From: Rubritalea profundi
GTDB taxonomy: Bacteria; Verrucomicrobiota; Verrucomicrobiia; Verrucomicrobiales; Akkermansiaceae
Reading direction: 5' to 3'
Assembly (NCBI RefSeq): GCF_002954445.1
Contig: NZ_MQWA01000001.1
Location: forward strand, 1,938,243 to 1,988,732
DNA length: 50,490 bases
In this document: positions 1 to 7,722 of the stretch, piece after piece
Layout of the letters: the number at the start of each line of letters is the position of its first letter
Numbering within the stretch: the stretch's first letter is position 1
Translations under genes and position numbers: made by a program
The notes under the pieces: model-generated
What the model saw: only the letters and a program-made list of their open reading frames with translations
Database searches by the model: none
What the model was told of the DNA's origin: nothing

Positions 1-147
1 GAAGGAGAGAGTGGTTATTGACTCTGGCATGATGAGCTTTGATGCATCATAATCCCATTTTGAGAAATTCTGGTAACTCTGTATGAAAAATTGCCGTGTA
101 GTGTGGTCTGCTAGGAATATGTCCTTTGCTAGGTGAATGCGGGCAAT
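1..147 (-). other. Open frame without a start, window edge
   Basis: On the minus strand the frame directly after the desaturase stop stays open to the window edge, about 48 codons. It reads like ordinary protein (it includes QSYQNFSKWDYDASK) but has no ATG, GTG or TTG until near the edge. It could be the beginning of a downstream gene whose start is hidden by a frame error, or chance. I do not recognise a family. Confidence 0.2.
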
Positions 148-1212
148 CTATCCTTTAGCCTGAGCCATACGGTGCTGTTTAAGGTAGCTGAAGCCAACCA
201 ATCGACCATTTTCCTCGTCGTGTAATCGATACTTCAAACATGCCAAGCTACTGCGTAAAGTCATCGGAGGAACCTCTTGGAATATGGGCTCAGAGTTGTG
301 GCATTCTTCTAGTCGGTAATTTGGGATACGCGAGCTAAGGTGGTGGATGTGGTGGAAGCCAATATTCCCCGAAAACCACTGAAGGACTTTAGGTAATTTG
401 TAGAAGGAACTTCCTTCAAGTGCTGCGGCTGCAAAATTCCATTCCTCATTGCGCGCCCAATAGACATCTTCGAATTGGTGCTGCACATAGAAGAGCCATA
501 CCCCAACGGTGTTGGTGACACAGCTGACAGAGAACTGGAGAATGAGATACTTCTCCCAGCCTAAAATAGAGCAACCTGCGGCGATCATGGCGGCAATGCC
601 AATGTTGGTCCACAGTACAGAAAGTCGGTCTTTCATGCTCGCCCGTTTTGTGGAGAAACGTTGCCAAATGAAAAAGAGGGCGATTGGGGAGAAGGTGAAT
701 AGAATCCATGGATTCCTAACGAAGCGGTAGAGCGCACGCATCAGCCAAGACGACGCTTCGTATTCTTTGATTGTCATTGTCCAGACATCTCCGACAGAGC
801 GCCTGTCGAGGTCACCAGTCGTGGAGTGGTGGATCTTGTGCTCCCAGTGCCAAAACCTATATGGGGTGAAGCATAGGACACCTAATAGGTAGCCCAGGAA
901 GTCGTTGGCTTTACGTGATTTGAAAAATGATTGGTGGCCGCAGTCGTGGAAGATGATGAAGATTCTGACGCCTAGCCCGCCAGCAAGAAGTATCAGTGGG
1001 ATTGTCAACCAAATCGAATAATCGTAGGCGAAAGCCATAGCCACCCAAGTAGCCAAAAAGGGAACGAATGTGTTGATTAGCTGCCAACTAGCTTTCGCCA
1101 GATCTGGCTTTTGGTGCTTCACCACAATCTTCCGCCAGACTTTAGCATCCTTGTAGACTTCGGCTTTATCAATGGTGGTTTCGTTGCTCACTAGAATAGT
1201 CTTCTCGTCCAT
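148..1212 (-). CDS. Membrane fatty acid desaturase
   Basis: Integral-membrane, di-iron fatty acid desaturase of 354 aa, which introduces a double bond into an acyl chain using O2 and an electron donor. All three histidine boxes are visible: HDCGH at residues 89-93, HKIHH at about 125-129 and HHIHH at 287-291, with hydrophobic segments around residues 50-85, 105-118, 170-183 and 205-245 as in the family. The length is normal. The order and spacing of the boxes resemble the omega-6/DesA-type group (HxxxH, HxxHH, HxxHH), but regiospecificity cannot be read from sequence. The start is the ATG at 1212; no clear Shine-Dalgarno precedes it. It stands alone, with the kinase-like gene at 1370 upstream on the same strand and a 157-bp gap between them. 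Confidence 0.9.
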   Translation of the reverse strand: MDEKTILVSNETTIDKAEVYKDAKVWRKIVVKHQKPDLAKASWQLINTFVPFLATWVAMAFAYDYSIWLTIPLILLAGGLGVRIFIIFHDCGHQSFFKSRKANDFLGYLLGVLCFTPYRFWHWEHKIHHSTTGDLDRRSVGDVWTMTIKEYEASSWLMRALYRFVRNPWILFTFSPIALFFIWQRFSTKRASMKDRLSVLWTNIGIAAMIAAGCSILGWEKYLILQFSVSCVTNTVGVWLFYVQHQFEDVYWARNEEWNFAAAALEGSSFYKLPKVLQWFSGNIGFHHIHHLSSRIPNYRLEECHNSEPIFQEVPPMTLRSSLACLKYRLHDEENGRLVGFSYLKQHRMAQAKG

Positions 1213-1369
1213 CTTTTACTCATCTGCAAACAAATACCGACAAATAAGGTGAATTTTAGGCGTGATGACCGCTAAATAACTCTGGTTGGTGACTCTACCA
1301 AAGCTGGAACGATTTTCGGCAATCGTCTAGTTCTGGAAAAAAGGTAGGGCAGTCGAGAGGGTGCCGATC

Positions 1370-2053
1370 TTACCAGTTCTCTTGCCACAGGCGGAACCCA
1401 CCATTGAAGGCGGCGTGGTTGTCTACGCGGCGGGTGTTGATAGGGGGTTCTTCTATTAGCTCGGCGTTGCCGCCACCGAGGACAACATCTTCGGCATTGC
1501 AGGCGTGGCGGAGGATCTCAATGATTTTAAGAGCATGGTGGTTCCATTTTTTCAGCTCGAGGCGTTCAAGCCCCGCTTTACCTACATATTCTTCGAAACT
1601 GCGTTCCTTTCGGTAGGGCAGGTGACCGGCTTCTAGTGGGACTGGTGTGTTATCTTTAATAAGAGTGGTTCCTAGGCCAGTGCCGAATCCAAGGAAGAGC
1701 ATGGTGCCTGCCTTGTAGCAACCTATGGCCTGCATGGTTGCATCATTGATGACCTTGGTCGGGAGACCGAATGCTTTTTCAAAGTTGAACCCGATCCATC
1801 CGGAACCTAGGTTGTGTGGGTTTTTGGTCGGTTTGTTGCGACTCACTACGCAGGGGCAGCCCACAGAGATGGCATCGTATTGCCAATGGCTGGTAGCTTC
1901 CAAGACTTGTTGAACGAGACGCTCTGGTGTGAGATCTGAGTCAGAGGGGATTTTGAGGCGTTTCTCTTCGCCGGTGGCTAGGAGTTTGATGTTTGTTCCT
2001 CCTATGTCGACGACAAGAATGCGTTTTGGGTCTGGGATGGATGTTGAGGCCAT
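1370..2053 (-). CDS. ppgK: ROK-family polyphosphate glucokinase-like protein
   Basis: Sugar kinase of the ROK/hexokinase-actin fold, 227 aa. The N-terminal phosphate loop DIGGTNIKL (residues 16-24) is present, as are an asparagine-aspartate pair in VINDATMQA, a glycine-rich GFGTGLGTTL segment and EAGHLPYRK, which matches the EAGH-type motif of polyphosphate glucokinases. These enzymes phosphorylate glucose using polyphosphate and/or ATP. The protein is slightly shorter than typical PpgK (about 250 aa), and the zinc-binding cysteine cluster of many ROK repressors and kinases is absent, which is normal for PpgK. Substrate and phosphate donor are inferred from family resemblance. The start is the ATG at 2053. 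Confidence 0.75.
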   Translation of the reverse strand: MASTSIPDPKRILVVDIGGTNIKLLATGEEKRLKIPSDSDLTPERLVQQVLEATSHWQYDAISVGCPCVVSRNKPTKNPHNLGSGWIGFNFEKAFGLPTKVINDATMQAIGCYKAGTMLFLGFGTGLGTTLIKDNTPVPLEAGHLPYRKERSFEEYVGKAGLERLELKKWNHHALKIIEILRHACNAEDVVLGGGNAELIEEPPINTRRVDNHAAFNGGFRLWQENW

Positions 2054-2312
2054 AACAGTGCATAGGCTACAAAAATATGAGGGGTCTGGGCAATACTGAA
2101 ATTTTTGGAGTAATAACCTGTCAGCTCAATAGAATAGGTGATAAAGCAAATTTCACCACAAATGGGCGAATTTGACGAGTGCTTGAGTGGTCAAAAAACT
2201 ATCTTTATGATAGCCGTCAGCCCTCGCCACTTGAGTTACTCTCGTGTCTGCGAGTTTAGTTAGTATAACATTGTTTTGTGTGTAGTGTGGAAATGAAAGG
2301 ATAGAGAATCGA

Positions 2313-3272
2313 GTGAAAAAAAGAGTATCAAAGAAAGTGAAACGAGCGAAGGAGAGTAGAGGGGAACTTCATCCACGCAATCTACACAATGAAGGGTATG
2401 ACCTGCCTGGCTTGATCGTGTCGCACCCAGCTCTAGGCGGCTATCTGGAAACTACCAAGCATGGAGGCGAATCGATAAATTTCGCGAACCCCGCGGCGGT
2501 CAAAGCATTGAATGCGGTCTTACTGAAGCATCATTATGGGATTATGGGCTGGGATGTTCCTGAGGGGTTTCTTTGTCCACCCATCCCTGGCCGCGTTGAC
2601 TATATTCACTATATTGCAGATCTGTTGAGGGACTGTGGCTTGGGTGGAAAGTCACGATCTGGAGGTTCTCCAGTCAAATTGCTAGATATCGGCACTGGGG
2701 CGAACGGAATCTATTCCCTGTTGGCTATCCAAGTGAACGGCTGGCACTGTGTGGCCAGTGATATTGATCCTTTGTCGCTCGATAATGTGGCCGCAATAGT
2801 ACGCAGAAACCCTTCATTAGAGGCATTTTTAGAACTCCGATTACAGGGTGACAAAGGTCACATTTTCGGAGGGATTATTCAAGAGGGTGAGCGCTTTGAT
2901 GTGAGCGTATGCAACCCACCTTTCCATGCCTCACTTGAGGAGGCGCTTAAAGGGAGTCGCAAAAAACTCGCTAATCTCGCAAATAATCGGAAAGAGAGCC
3001 CAACAAAAGGCGAGACGACCTTGAATTTTGGAGGTCAAAAAGCGGAACTTTGGTGTGCTGGAGGAGAGATTAGATTCCTCAAGAGAATGATGAAAGAGAG
3101 TAAGATTTTTGCCCAACAATGCCGTTGGTTCACCACACTAGTTTCAAAAAGTGAGAACCTCAAACCCTCGATCAAGCTTTTGAGAAAGCTGGATGCAACA
3201 GAGATCAAAGAGATTGAGATGAAGCAGGGAAACAAGATCACTCGCATCCTCGCGTGGACCTTCGTGGGCTGA
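2313..3272 (+). CDS. rlmF: 23S rRNA (adenine(1618)-N6)-methyltransferase
   Basis: S-adenosylmethionine-dependent methyltransferase of the RlmF/METTL16-like family, 319 aa, which in E. coli methylates N6 of A1618 in 23S rRNA. A lysine/arginine-rich N-terminus is followed by LDIGTGANGIYSLL (SAM-binding loop) and the amino-methyltransferase catalytic motif NPPFH at about residues 201-205. The C-terminal WCAGGEIRF and FTTLVSK segments are typical of RlmF. The start is GTG at 2313, chosen because no in-frame ATG lies upstream and AAAGGAT sits about 10 bases before it, one of the few SD-like sites in the window. Single gene, convergent with the gene ending at 3424. Confidence 0.9.
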   Translation: MKKRVSKKVKRAKESRGELHPRNLHNEGYDLPGLIVSHPALGGYLETTKHGGESINFANPAAVKALNAVLLKHHYGIMGWDVPEGFLCPPIPGRVDYIHYIADLLRDCGLGGKSRSGGSPVKLLDIGTGANGIYSLLAIQVNGWHCVASDIDPLSLDNVAAIVRRNPSLEAFLELRLQGDKGHIFGGIIQEGERFDVSVCNPPFHASLEEALKGSRKKLANLANNRKESPTKGETTLNFGGQKAELWCAGGEIRFLKRMMKESKIFAQQCRWFTTLVSKSENLKPSIKLLRKLDATEIKEIEMKQGNKITRILAWTFVG

Positions 3273-3423
3273 TGAAATGGATTTACCGCGAAAAATGCTA
3301 AAACGTACGAAAGCAGGACGAAGCTACTTTTCTGGACTGCGTGTGGCTTTACATCGCTCTACCTGGAATCCACAGGCTGAGCTTTCGGGGTTTTCGCAGT
3401 TAGCCAGCCTATTTATGAGGTCA

Positions 3424-4113
3424 CTACCTTTGGCGTGCAAGGTAGATGCAGTGTCTTGATCGCTTCGACTTCTCGTGTGGTTTAGCGGGGTGCGCTTCGA
3501 CTTCGAACCCTGCTTTTTCCAAGAGTTTCTTAAATTTAGGAGCGGGTTCGGCAAGCCAGTAAGTGACACAACCATTTGGCGTCAGGACGTCTTTTATTTT
3601 TGCGAGGAAATTCGGAGAATACATCTTGTCATTGCCTTCAGTGATCAAATCGTCAGGACTATTGTCGATATCCAGAAGGAGCGCATCATAGCTGCCCTTC
3701 GATTTACTGTTGAGGATGTCAAAGAAATCGCCTTGAGTGATCTTGGTGCGCGGATCCTCGAGCAAAGGGCCGTTGTGTTCGACTAGAAATGTACGGTTCC
3801 ACTCGATGATCGGAGTCATCAACTCAGCGACTTCTACCGTCGCAGGCTTGCCGACGAGTTCGAGCGCACGCTTGAGGGTGAAGCCGAGTCCTAGCCCGCC
3901 AATCAACACTTTTGGGTGATGTGGGCGTGAAGCCTTGCCTTCGAGGATGTCTGCGCAGCCAATCTCGGACAGCATCTGCTCAGAGTAGGTCAGGGCCGTA
4001 CTCATTAGCTCGAAACCGTTGTATTTTAGGTAAAAGTTCCCGTCGTGCTTGTGCAGAGAGAAAACGGTGCCGTCAGCCATTTTTGATTCGCCGAGGTTCG
4101 TGTAAGGCTTCAT
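3424..4113 (-). CDS. Spermidine-synthase-like methyltransferase-fold protein (copy 2)
   Basis: Rossmann-fold protein related to spermidine synthase, about 229 aa from the ATG at 4113 (an upstream in-frame TTG at 4176 is less likely). The nucleotide-binding loop LIGGLGLGFT is clear, followed by the acidic strand VEVAELM and PIIEWNR. Where true spermidine synthases carry a catalytic D-S-S-D type motif, this protein has LLDIDNSPDDL, so polyamine synthesis is not assured. It is a paralogue of the upstream neighbour (4194-4946), the two probably forming a two-gene unit. Homologues are usually annotated 'spermidine synthase' or 'SAM-dependent methyltransferase', and their true substrate is unknown to me. 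Confidence 0.75.
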   Translation of the reverse strand: MKPYTNLGESKMADGTVFSLHKHDGNFYLKYNGFELMSTALTYSEQMLSEIGCADILEGKASRPHHPKVLIGGLGLGFTLKRALELVGKPATVEVAELMTPIIEWNRTFLVEHNGPLLEDPRTKITQGDFFDILNSKSKGSYDALLLDIDNSPDDLITEGNDKMYSPNFLAKIKDVLTPNGCVTYWLAEPAPKFKKLLEKAGFEVEAHPAKPHEKSKRSRHCIYLARQR

Positions 4114-4193
4114 GGCGGCAAGCTTCACTAAAATTTCAAGATGAACAAGCCTAGAGGTCGCTGGGCTTGGATTCAATAGGCATGAAAATGCTC

Positions 4194-4946
4194 TTAAGCA
4201 TGCGTCTTTGCCACGTAGACAGTGCCTGTCGATTCGCCACCCATGATGGGGTTATGGAAGTGGACGACGTGGGACTCGCAGTGTGGGAAGACTTCGGCGA
4301 GGTTCTTTTCAAATGCCTCGATCGGGTAGCCGTCTGACCAGAGTGCGAAAATGCCACCTGGGTGGATTTTCTCGGCCATCTTTCTCAAACCGTCTGGTTG
4401 ATAGAATGAGCCATGGCTGTCGTGCAGGAGAAACTCAGGAGTGTGATCGATGTCTAACAAGATAGCGTGAAACTTTTTGTCGTTATCGCTGGGGTCAAAG
4501 CTGAGTTCGCCGTCATTTGCGTGTGCGCGTTTGAAGAAGTCGCCGTGTTCGAAGCTACAGCGTGGATCAGCAGTGAGGCCTTTGCCGAGTGGGACGAGCC
4601 CTTGCTGGTGCCACTCGATAACCGGCTCTAGGTAATCTACGACAACCAGCGAGCGTACCGAGTCGTGCTCGAGTGCTGCTCTGGCAGTGTACCCGAGCCC
4701 AAGTCCGCCAACCACCACGTCTAACTGGCTTTCACCAGGAAATACTGTAGAAGCAGCCTCTAGACCGCGGTGTGAGAGTTGTTCTTCGACTTCGGTGAAC
4801 AAGCTCGACATCAAGAACTCGGGGCCAAGTAAGATTTCGTAGAGTTCGAGGTTATCCAGAGTCGTCATCGTCCGGCGGCGCAGGACGAGGTCACCTAGTG
4901 GAGTGGGGCGGAAATCGAGTTCTTCAAAACGTGCGAGCATAGGCAT
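4194..4946 (-). CDS. Spermidine-synthase-like methyltransferase-fold protein (copy 1)
   Basis: Paralogue of the gene at 3424-4113. Visible motifs are VVGGLGLGYTARAAL (nucleotide-binding loop), VVVDYLEPVIEWH (acidic strand) and HAILLDIDHTPEFLL at the catalytic position, again lacking the standard polyamine aminopropyltransferase signature. About 250 aa from the ATG at 4946; an ATG at 4940 and a TTG at 4958 are alternatives. The start region overlaps one copy of a dispersed 64-bp repeat (4937-5000), so the first codons may have been supplied by the repeat. Probably co-transcribed with the following paralogue. Function beyond the fold is not assigned. Confidence 0.75.
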   Translation of the reverse strand: MPMLARFEELDFRPTPLGDLVLRRRTMTTLDNLELYEILLGPEFLMSSLFTEVEEQLSHRGLEAASTVFPGESQLDVVVGGLGLGYTARAALEHDSVRSLVVVDYLEPVIEWHQQGLVPLGKGLTADPRCSFEHGDFFKRAHANDGELSFDPSDNDKKFHAILLDIDHTPEFLLHDSHGSFYQPDGLRKMAEKIHPGGIFALWSDGYPIEAFEKNLAEVFPHCESHVVHFHNPIMGGESTGTVYVAKTHA

Positions 4947-5000
4947 GTTTAGGCACAATTTAGGTAGAAAGGCAGAAAATAAAAGTGAGGCGTATCACGG
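4937..5000 (+). repeat. Dispersed 64-bp repeat, left copy
   Basis: This stretch matches 18836-18899 over 64 positions without gaps at 51 positions (hand alignment). The best-conserved core is ATTTAGG, one variable base, AGAAAGGCAG, one variable base, AAATAAAAGTG. Both copies lie in the same orientation and bracket the MoxR operon block. Confidence 0.7.
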
Positions 5001-5271
5001 GGCAGATCTCTAGTACGAGCTTAACTTTTCAGACAACTTCTGTGAAACGTTATATACATTCGCTACCTATGGTTTGCTCGATACCAAATCATGGGTTTCT
5101 TCCAGATTATTGTCTAAATCATAAAGTTCAATATGAGATCCCGATTTTAATAATCTTTATTCAAACCATTCAATCAGTTAATGACCGCCAATATCGCTGA
5201 AAAAACCATGAGGGTATTTTCACGTAGATTCAGCTGATCTAATTTTTCTAGCAAACGTCTAACACTTGCAT
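5001..5271. other. Intergenic A+T-rich stretch
   Basis: No credible coding frame, RNA gene or hairpin terminator seen. The A+T content is higher than in neighbouring genes. It may hold worn remains of the sulfatase fragment that follows. Confidence 0.4.
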
Positions 5272-5574
5272 CTAGGGTTTCAATCCTCGCCGCAACCACG
5301 GCGGTATTTCGGGTATATCGACACCTGATTTGGCACGGTATTTGGAGATCAGCGCAGCTTTTTTCATCATCGGATCGTGGACACTGTTATGACTGACCAT
5401 CAAAAAGAACGGCTCATCCTTATTACGATCAATAAAATTTAAGGATTTTTTAGTGATCAAAGCGACATTATGCCCGTCGTTTTCTTGCGTCTGCCACGGC
5501 TGTTTTAGCTTCGGTTTTGGGTTAAAGGTAATAATAGGTTCTTCAAACCCTTGCTTGTCGGGGTTATGACTCAA
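5272..5574 (-). pseudogene. Sulfatase remnant (internal fragment)
   Basis: About 100 codons match the middle of a type I (alkaline-phosphatase superfamily) sulfatase: a PFFLMVSHNSVHDP segment, typical of the strand-plus-histidine region of these enzymes, followed by ALISKYRAKSG. The N-terminal metal-binding DD and the formylglycine C-x-P-S-R motif are absent, and the frame ends shortly after the conserved region in unrelated residues. It is therefore a decayed fragment, one of two sulfatase remnants in the window. Confidence 0.65.
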
Positions 5575-5644
5575 ACTTAGCGGAGGACTTTGTTCTTTAC
5601 TCTAGTGCAATTTCCACAGAAAAAATGTTGTGCTGCCCTCAAAA

Positions 5645-5672
5645 TTGCCTATTTTCCTCCAGAAAATAAAAT
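5645..5672 (+). promoter_or_regulatory. Candidate sigma70-type promoter of the MoxR operon
   Basis: TTGCCT (5645-5650) and TAAAAT (5667-5672) are separated by 16 bases in an A+T-rich gap upstream of moxR. Position and spacing fit, but this is a visual match only. Confidence 0.3.
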
Positions 5673-5804
5673 AATTAAGACAAATTTCAGCCGCTAAAAC
5701 GTTAGTATGATTAGTCTCCGGAGTAATTCTTGATTCCGCGACTTTTGCCTTTATCCAGCACCTACACTATTACCCTCTCAATGTTAACAAAAGAAAAAGC
5801 ACCG

Positions 5805-6776
5805 ATGGACTCAGACCTTGAGACCACCCAAAATATTCTAACGAAATTTGGCCGCATTAAAACTGAACTCTCCAAGGTTATTATTGGACTTGATGAGGAA
5901 ATAGAGCAGATTTTAATCACCCTCCTGTGCAAGGGACACTGTATTCTGGAGGGTGCTCCAGGCCTGGCTAAAACCAAGCTCATTTCATCAATAGCCTCTC
6001 TTCTCGATCTCAGCTTTAAAAGGGTTCAATTTACTCCAGACCTTATGCCTGGCGACCTCACCGGCTCTGAAGTTCTTCAGCAAGATATGGAAACAGGTGA
6101 ACGCTTCTTCCGCTTTCAACAGGGACCTCTCTTCGGCAACCTCGTTTTGGCAGACGAAGTGAATCGGACTCCTCCCAAAACCCAGAGTGCTCTCCTCGAG
6201 GCTATGGAAGAAAGACAAATCACCATTGGTCAAACCACTCATCCACTACCCAAACCTTTCTTTGTCTTAGCGACCCAAAACCCCATCGAACAGGAAGGCA
6301 CCTACCCTCTTCCTGAAGCTCAGCTTGACCGTTTTATGCTCAAGATTCTGCTTAACTACCCAGATGCTGAAGACGAGTCCAAGATCATTGAGAAGGCCTC
6401 TAGTGAGGATTCGATCACTCTAACTCCTGTCATCACGGGCAAAGAGCTAGAAGACATGCAACGCCTCATCCGGAAGGTTCCAATTTCCAAAACATGCGTA
6501 GATTACGCAGCCACAGTTGTGAGAAGATCTAGACCCAATTCTGCCGACATTCCTCCCGACTTAGCAGATAAGATAGCATTTGGTGCTGGTCCTCGTGCAG
6601 GCATCTTTCTCGCATCTGCCGCCAAAGCAAGGGCAGTTCTGCACGGCCGCCAACATGCCACAACTGAAGATATCCAAACGATGGCATATCCGATTCTTCG
6701 ACATCGTGTCGCTCTGACATTCAACGCCGAATCAGAGGGGATCACTCCAGAAGAAATCATTTCTCAACTACTCTAG
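5805..6776 (+). CDS. MoxR-family AAA+ ATPase
   Basis: MoxR-type AAA+ ATPase of about 323 aa, thought to act as a chaperone that remodels or activates partner proteins carrying vWA domains. Visible are Walker A GAPGLAKTK, the MoxR stretch QFTPDLMPGDLTG, Walker B LVLADEVNR, sensor-1 region ATQNPIEQEGTYPLPEAQLDRF and a C-terminal lid with GAGPRAGIFL. The start at ATG 5805 is chosen by family alignment and a purine-rich AAGAAAAAG just upstream; ATG 5781 is also in frame. It is the first gene of a tight + strand operon (4-bp gap to the DUF58 gene), and the MoxR/DUF58/vWA order is a well-known functional association. Confidence 0.92.
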   Translation: MDSDLETTQNILTKFGRIKTELSKVIIGLDEEIEQILITLLCKGHCILEGAPGLAKTKLISSIASLLDLSFKRVQFTPDLMPGDLTGSEVLQQDMETGERFFRFQQGPLFGNLVLADEVNRTPPKTQSALLEAMEERQITIGQTTHPLPKPFFVLATQNPIEQEGTYPLPEAQLDRFMLKILLNYPDAEDESKIIEKASSEDSITLTPVITGKELEDMQRLIRKVPISKTCVDYAATVVRRSRPNSADIPPDLADKIAFGAGPRAGIFLASAAKARAVLHGRQHATTEDIQTMAYPILRHRVALTFNAESEGITPEEIISQLL

Positions 6777-6780
6777 CCAA

Positions 6781-7722
6781 ATGAGCTCAGTTGAACAACG
6801 GCGAAGGAAAGGACCAGCCCCCCAAACCAACCTTCTTGAGGAATGGCTCACTCCAGAAGACATGGCCTACCTCAAAAAGGCAAGTTTTCCGGTCACTCAG
6901 CGTGTAAGGGGGATGCAGACTGGTGTTCATCGAGCCAGGCTCCGTGGCGGTACAACTGAATTCGCAGAGCACCGGAGCTACTCTCCCGGCGACGAGGTGC
7001 GGAGGCTCGACTGGCGAATTGTTGGCCGATCTGATCGCCTTGAAATTAAACTTTACGACGACCCCTCTACCCTCGAAACAGTTTTTTTGGTTGATGCAAG
7101 CGGCTCAATGTCATTTGCCGAGTCAACCCGTTCCAAGTATCATTTTGCACAAGCCGTTGTTGCCTTTCTCGCGAAAACGATTCTTCAAGAACGAGACCCA
7201 GTTGGCTTACTTATTGCAGGGGACGAGGCTCCCGGGCTCCTCTGGCCAAAAACCTCGAGCACACAACTCAGCCATATTTTACAAACTCTCTACCGAACTC
7301 CAGCATCAGGAGAAACCCGAGTTGCGGAAAGCCTAAGGCAACTGGGGAAATGTCTCCGAAACCCGACTAGAGTGATCGTTGTTTCAGATGCCTTGTTGGA
7401 TCTTCAAACCCTTGAACCGGAACTCGCTTTCCTCACGGGCCGCAAACACCGTTTCCATTTGATCCAAACTCTGGCACCCGAAGAAATTACCTTCGATTAT
7501 CAAAACCCTTTCCGATTCGTCAGCCTCGAATCAAAAGAGTATCTCGATGCCAATCCTCAAGAAATGGCCGAAGCCTACCGCGCTGCCGTTGAGGATCACG
7601 TCGAACTTCTGCGTAAAATTTGCCTATCTAATCGAGCTGGTTACGAACCCTTAGTCACTGATCAACCAGTCGGCTTTGCATTGACGAAATTCATTGAGCG
7701 CCAATCCAGAGTTAAGAAATAA
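6781..7722 (+). CDS. DUF58 domain protein with vWA-like fold
   Basis: DUF58-family protein of 313 aa, the usual partner of MoxR ATPases. The hallmark segment RSYSPGDEVRRLDWR lies around residue 61-75 and the MIDAS-like metal site VDASGSMS around 105-112. No membrane segment is seen, so it is probably cytoplasmic or peripheral. The stop overlaps the next start by one base (TAATG), implying translational coupling with the following membrane vWA protein. Its precise biochemical role is not established; the proposal that it is a MoxR client or adaptor is inferred from conserved gene order. Confidence 0.88.
   Translation: MSSVEQRRRKGPAPQTNLLEEWLTPEDMAYLKKASFPVTQRVRGMQTGVHRARLRGGTTEFAEHRSYSPGDEVRRLDWRIVGRSDRLEIKLYDDPSTLETVFLVDASGSMSFAESTRSKYHFAQAVVAFLAKTILQERDPVGLLIAGDEAPGLLWPKTSSTQLSHILQTLYRTPASGETRVAESLRQLGKCLRNPTRVIVVSDALLDLQTLEPELAFLTGRKHRFHLIQTLAPEEITFDYQNPFRFVSLESKEYLDANPQEMAEAYRAAVEDHVELLRKICLSNRAGYEPLVTDQPVGFALTKFIERQSRVKK

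Noticed and set aside
3277-3459. 60-codon frame after rlmF
   Set aside because: No recognisable features; falls in the gap between convergent genes and has no start signal.
4985-5200. 71-codon A+T-rich + strand frame in the left junction
   Set aside because: Composition like non-coding DNA, no start signal and no motif.
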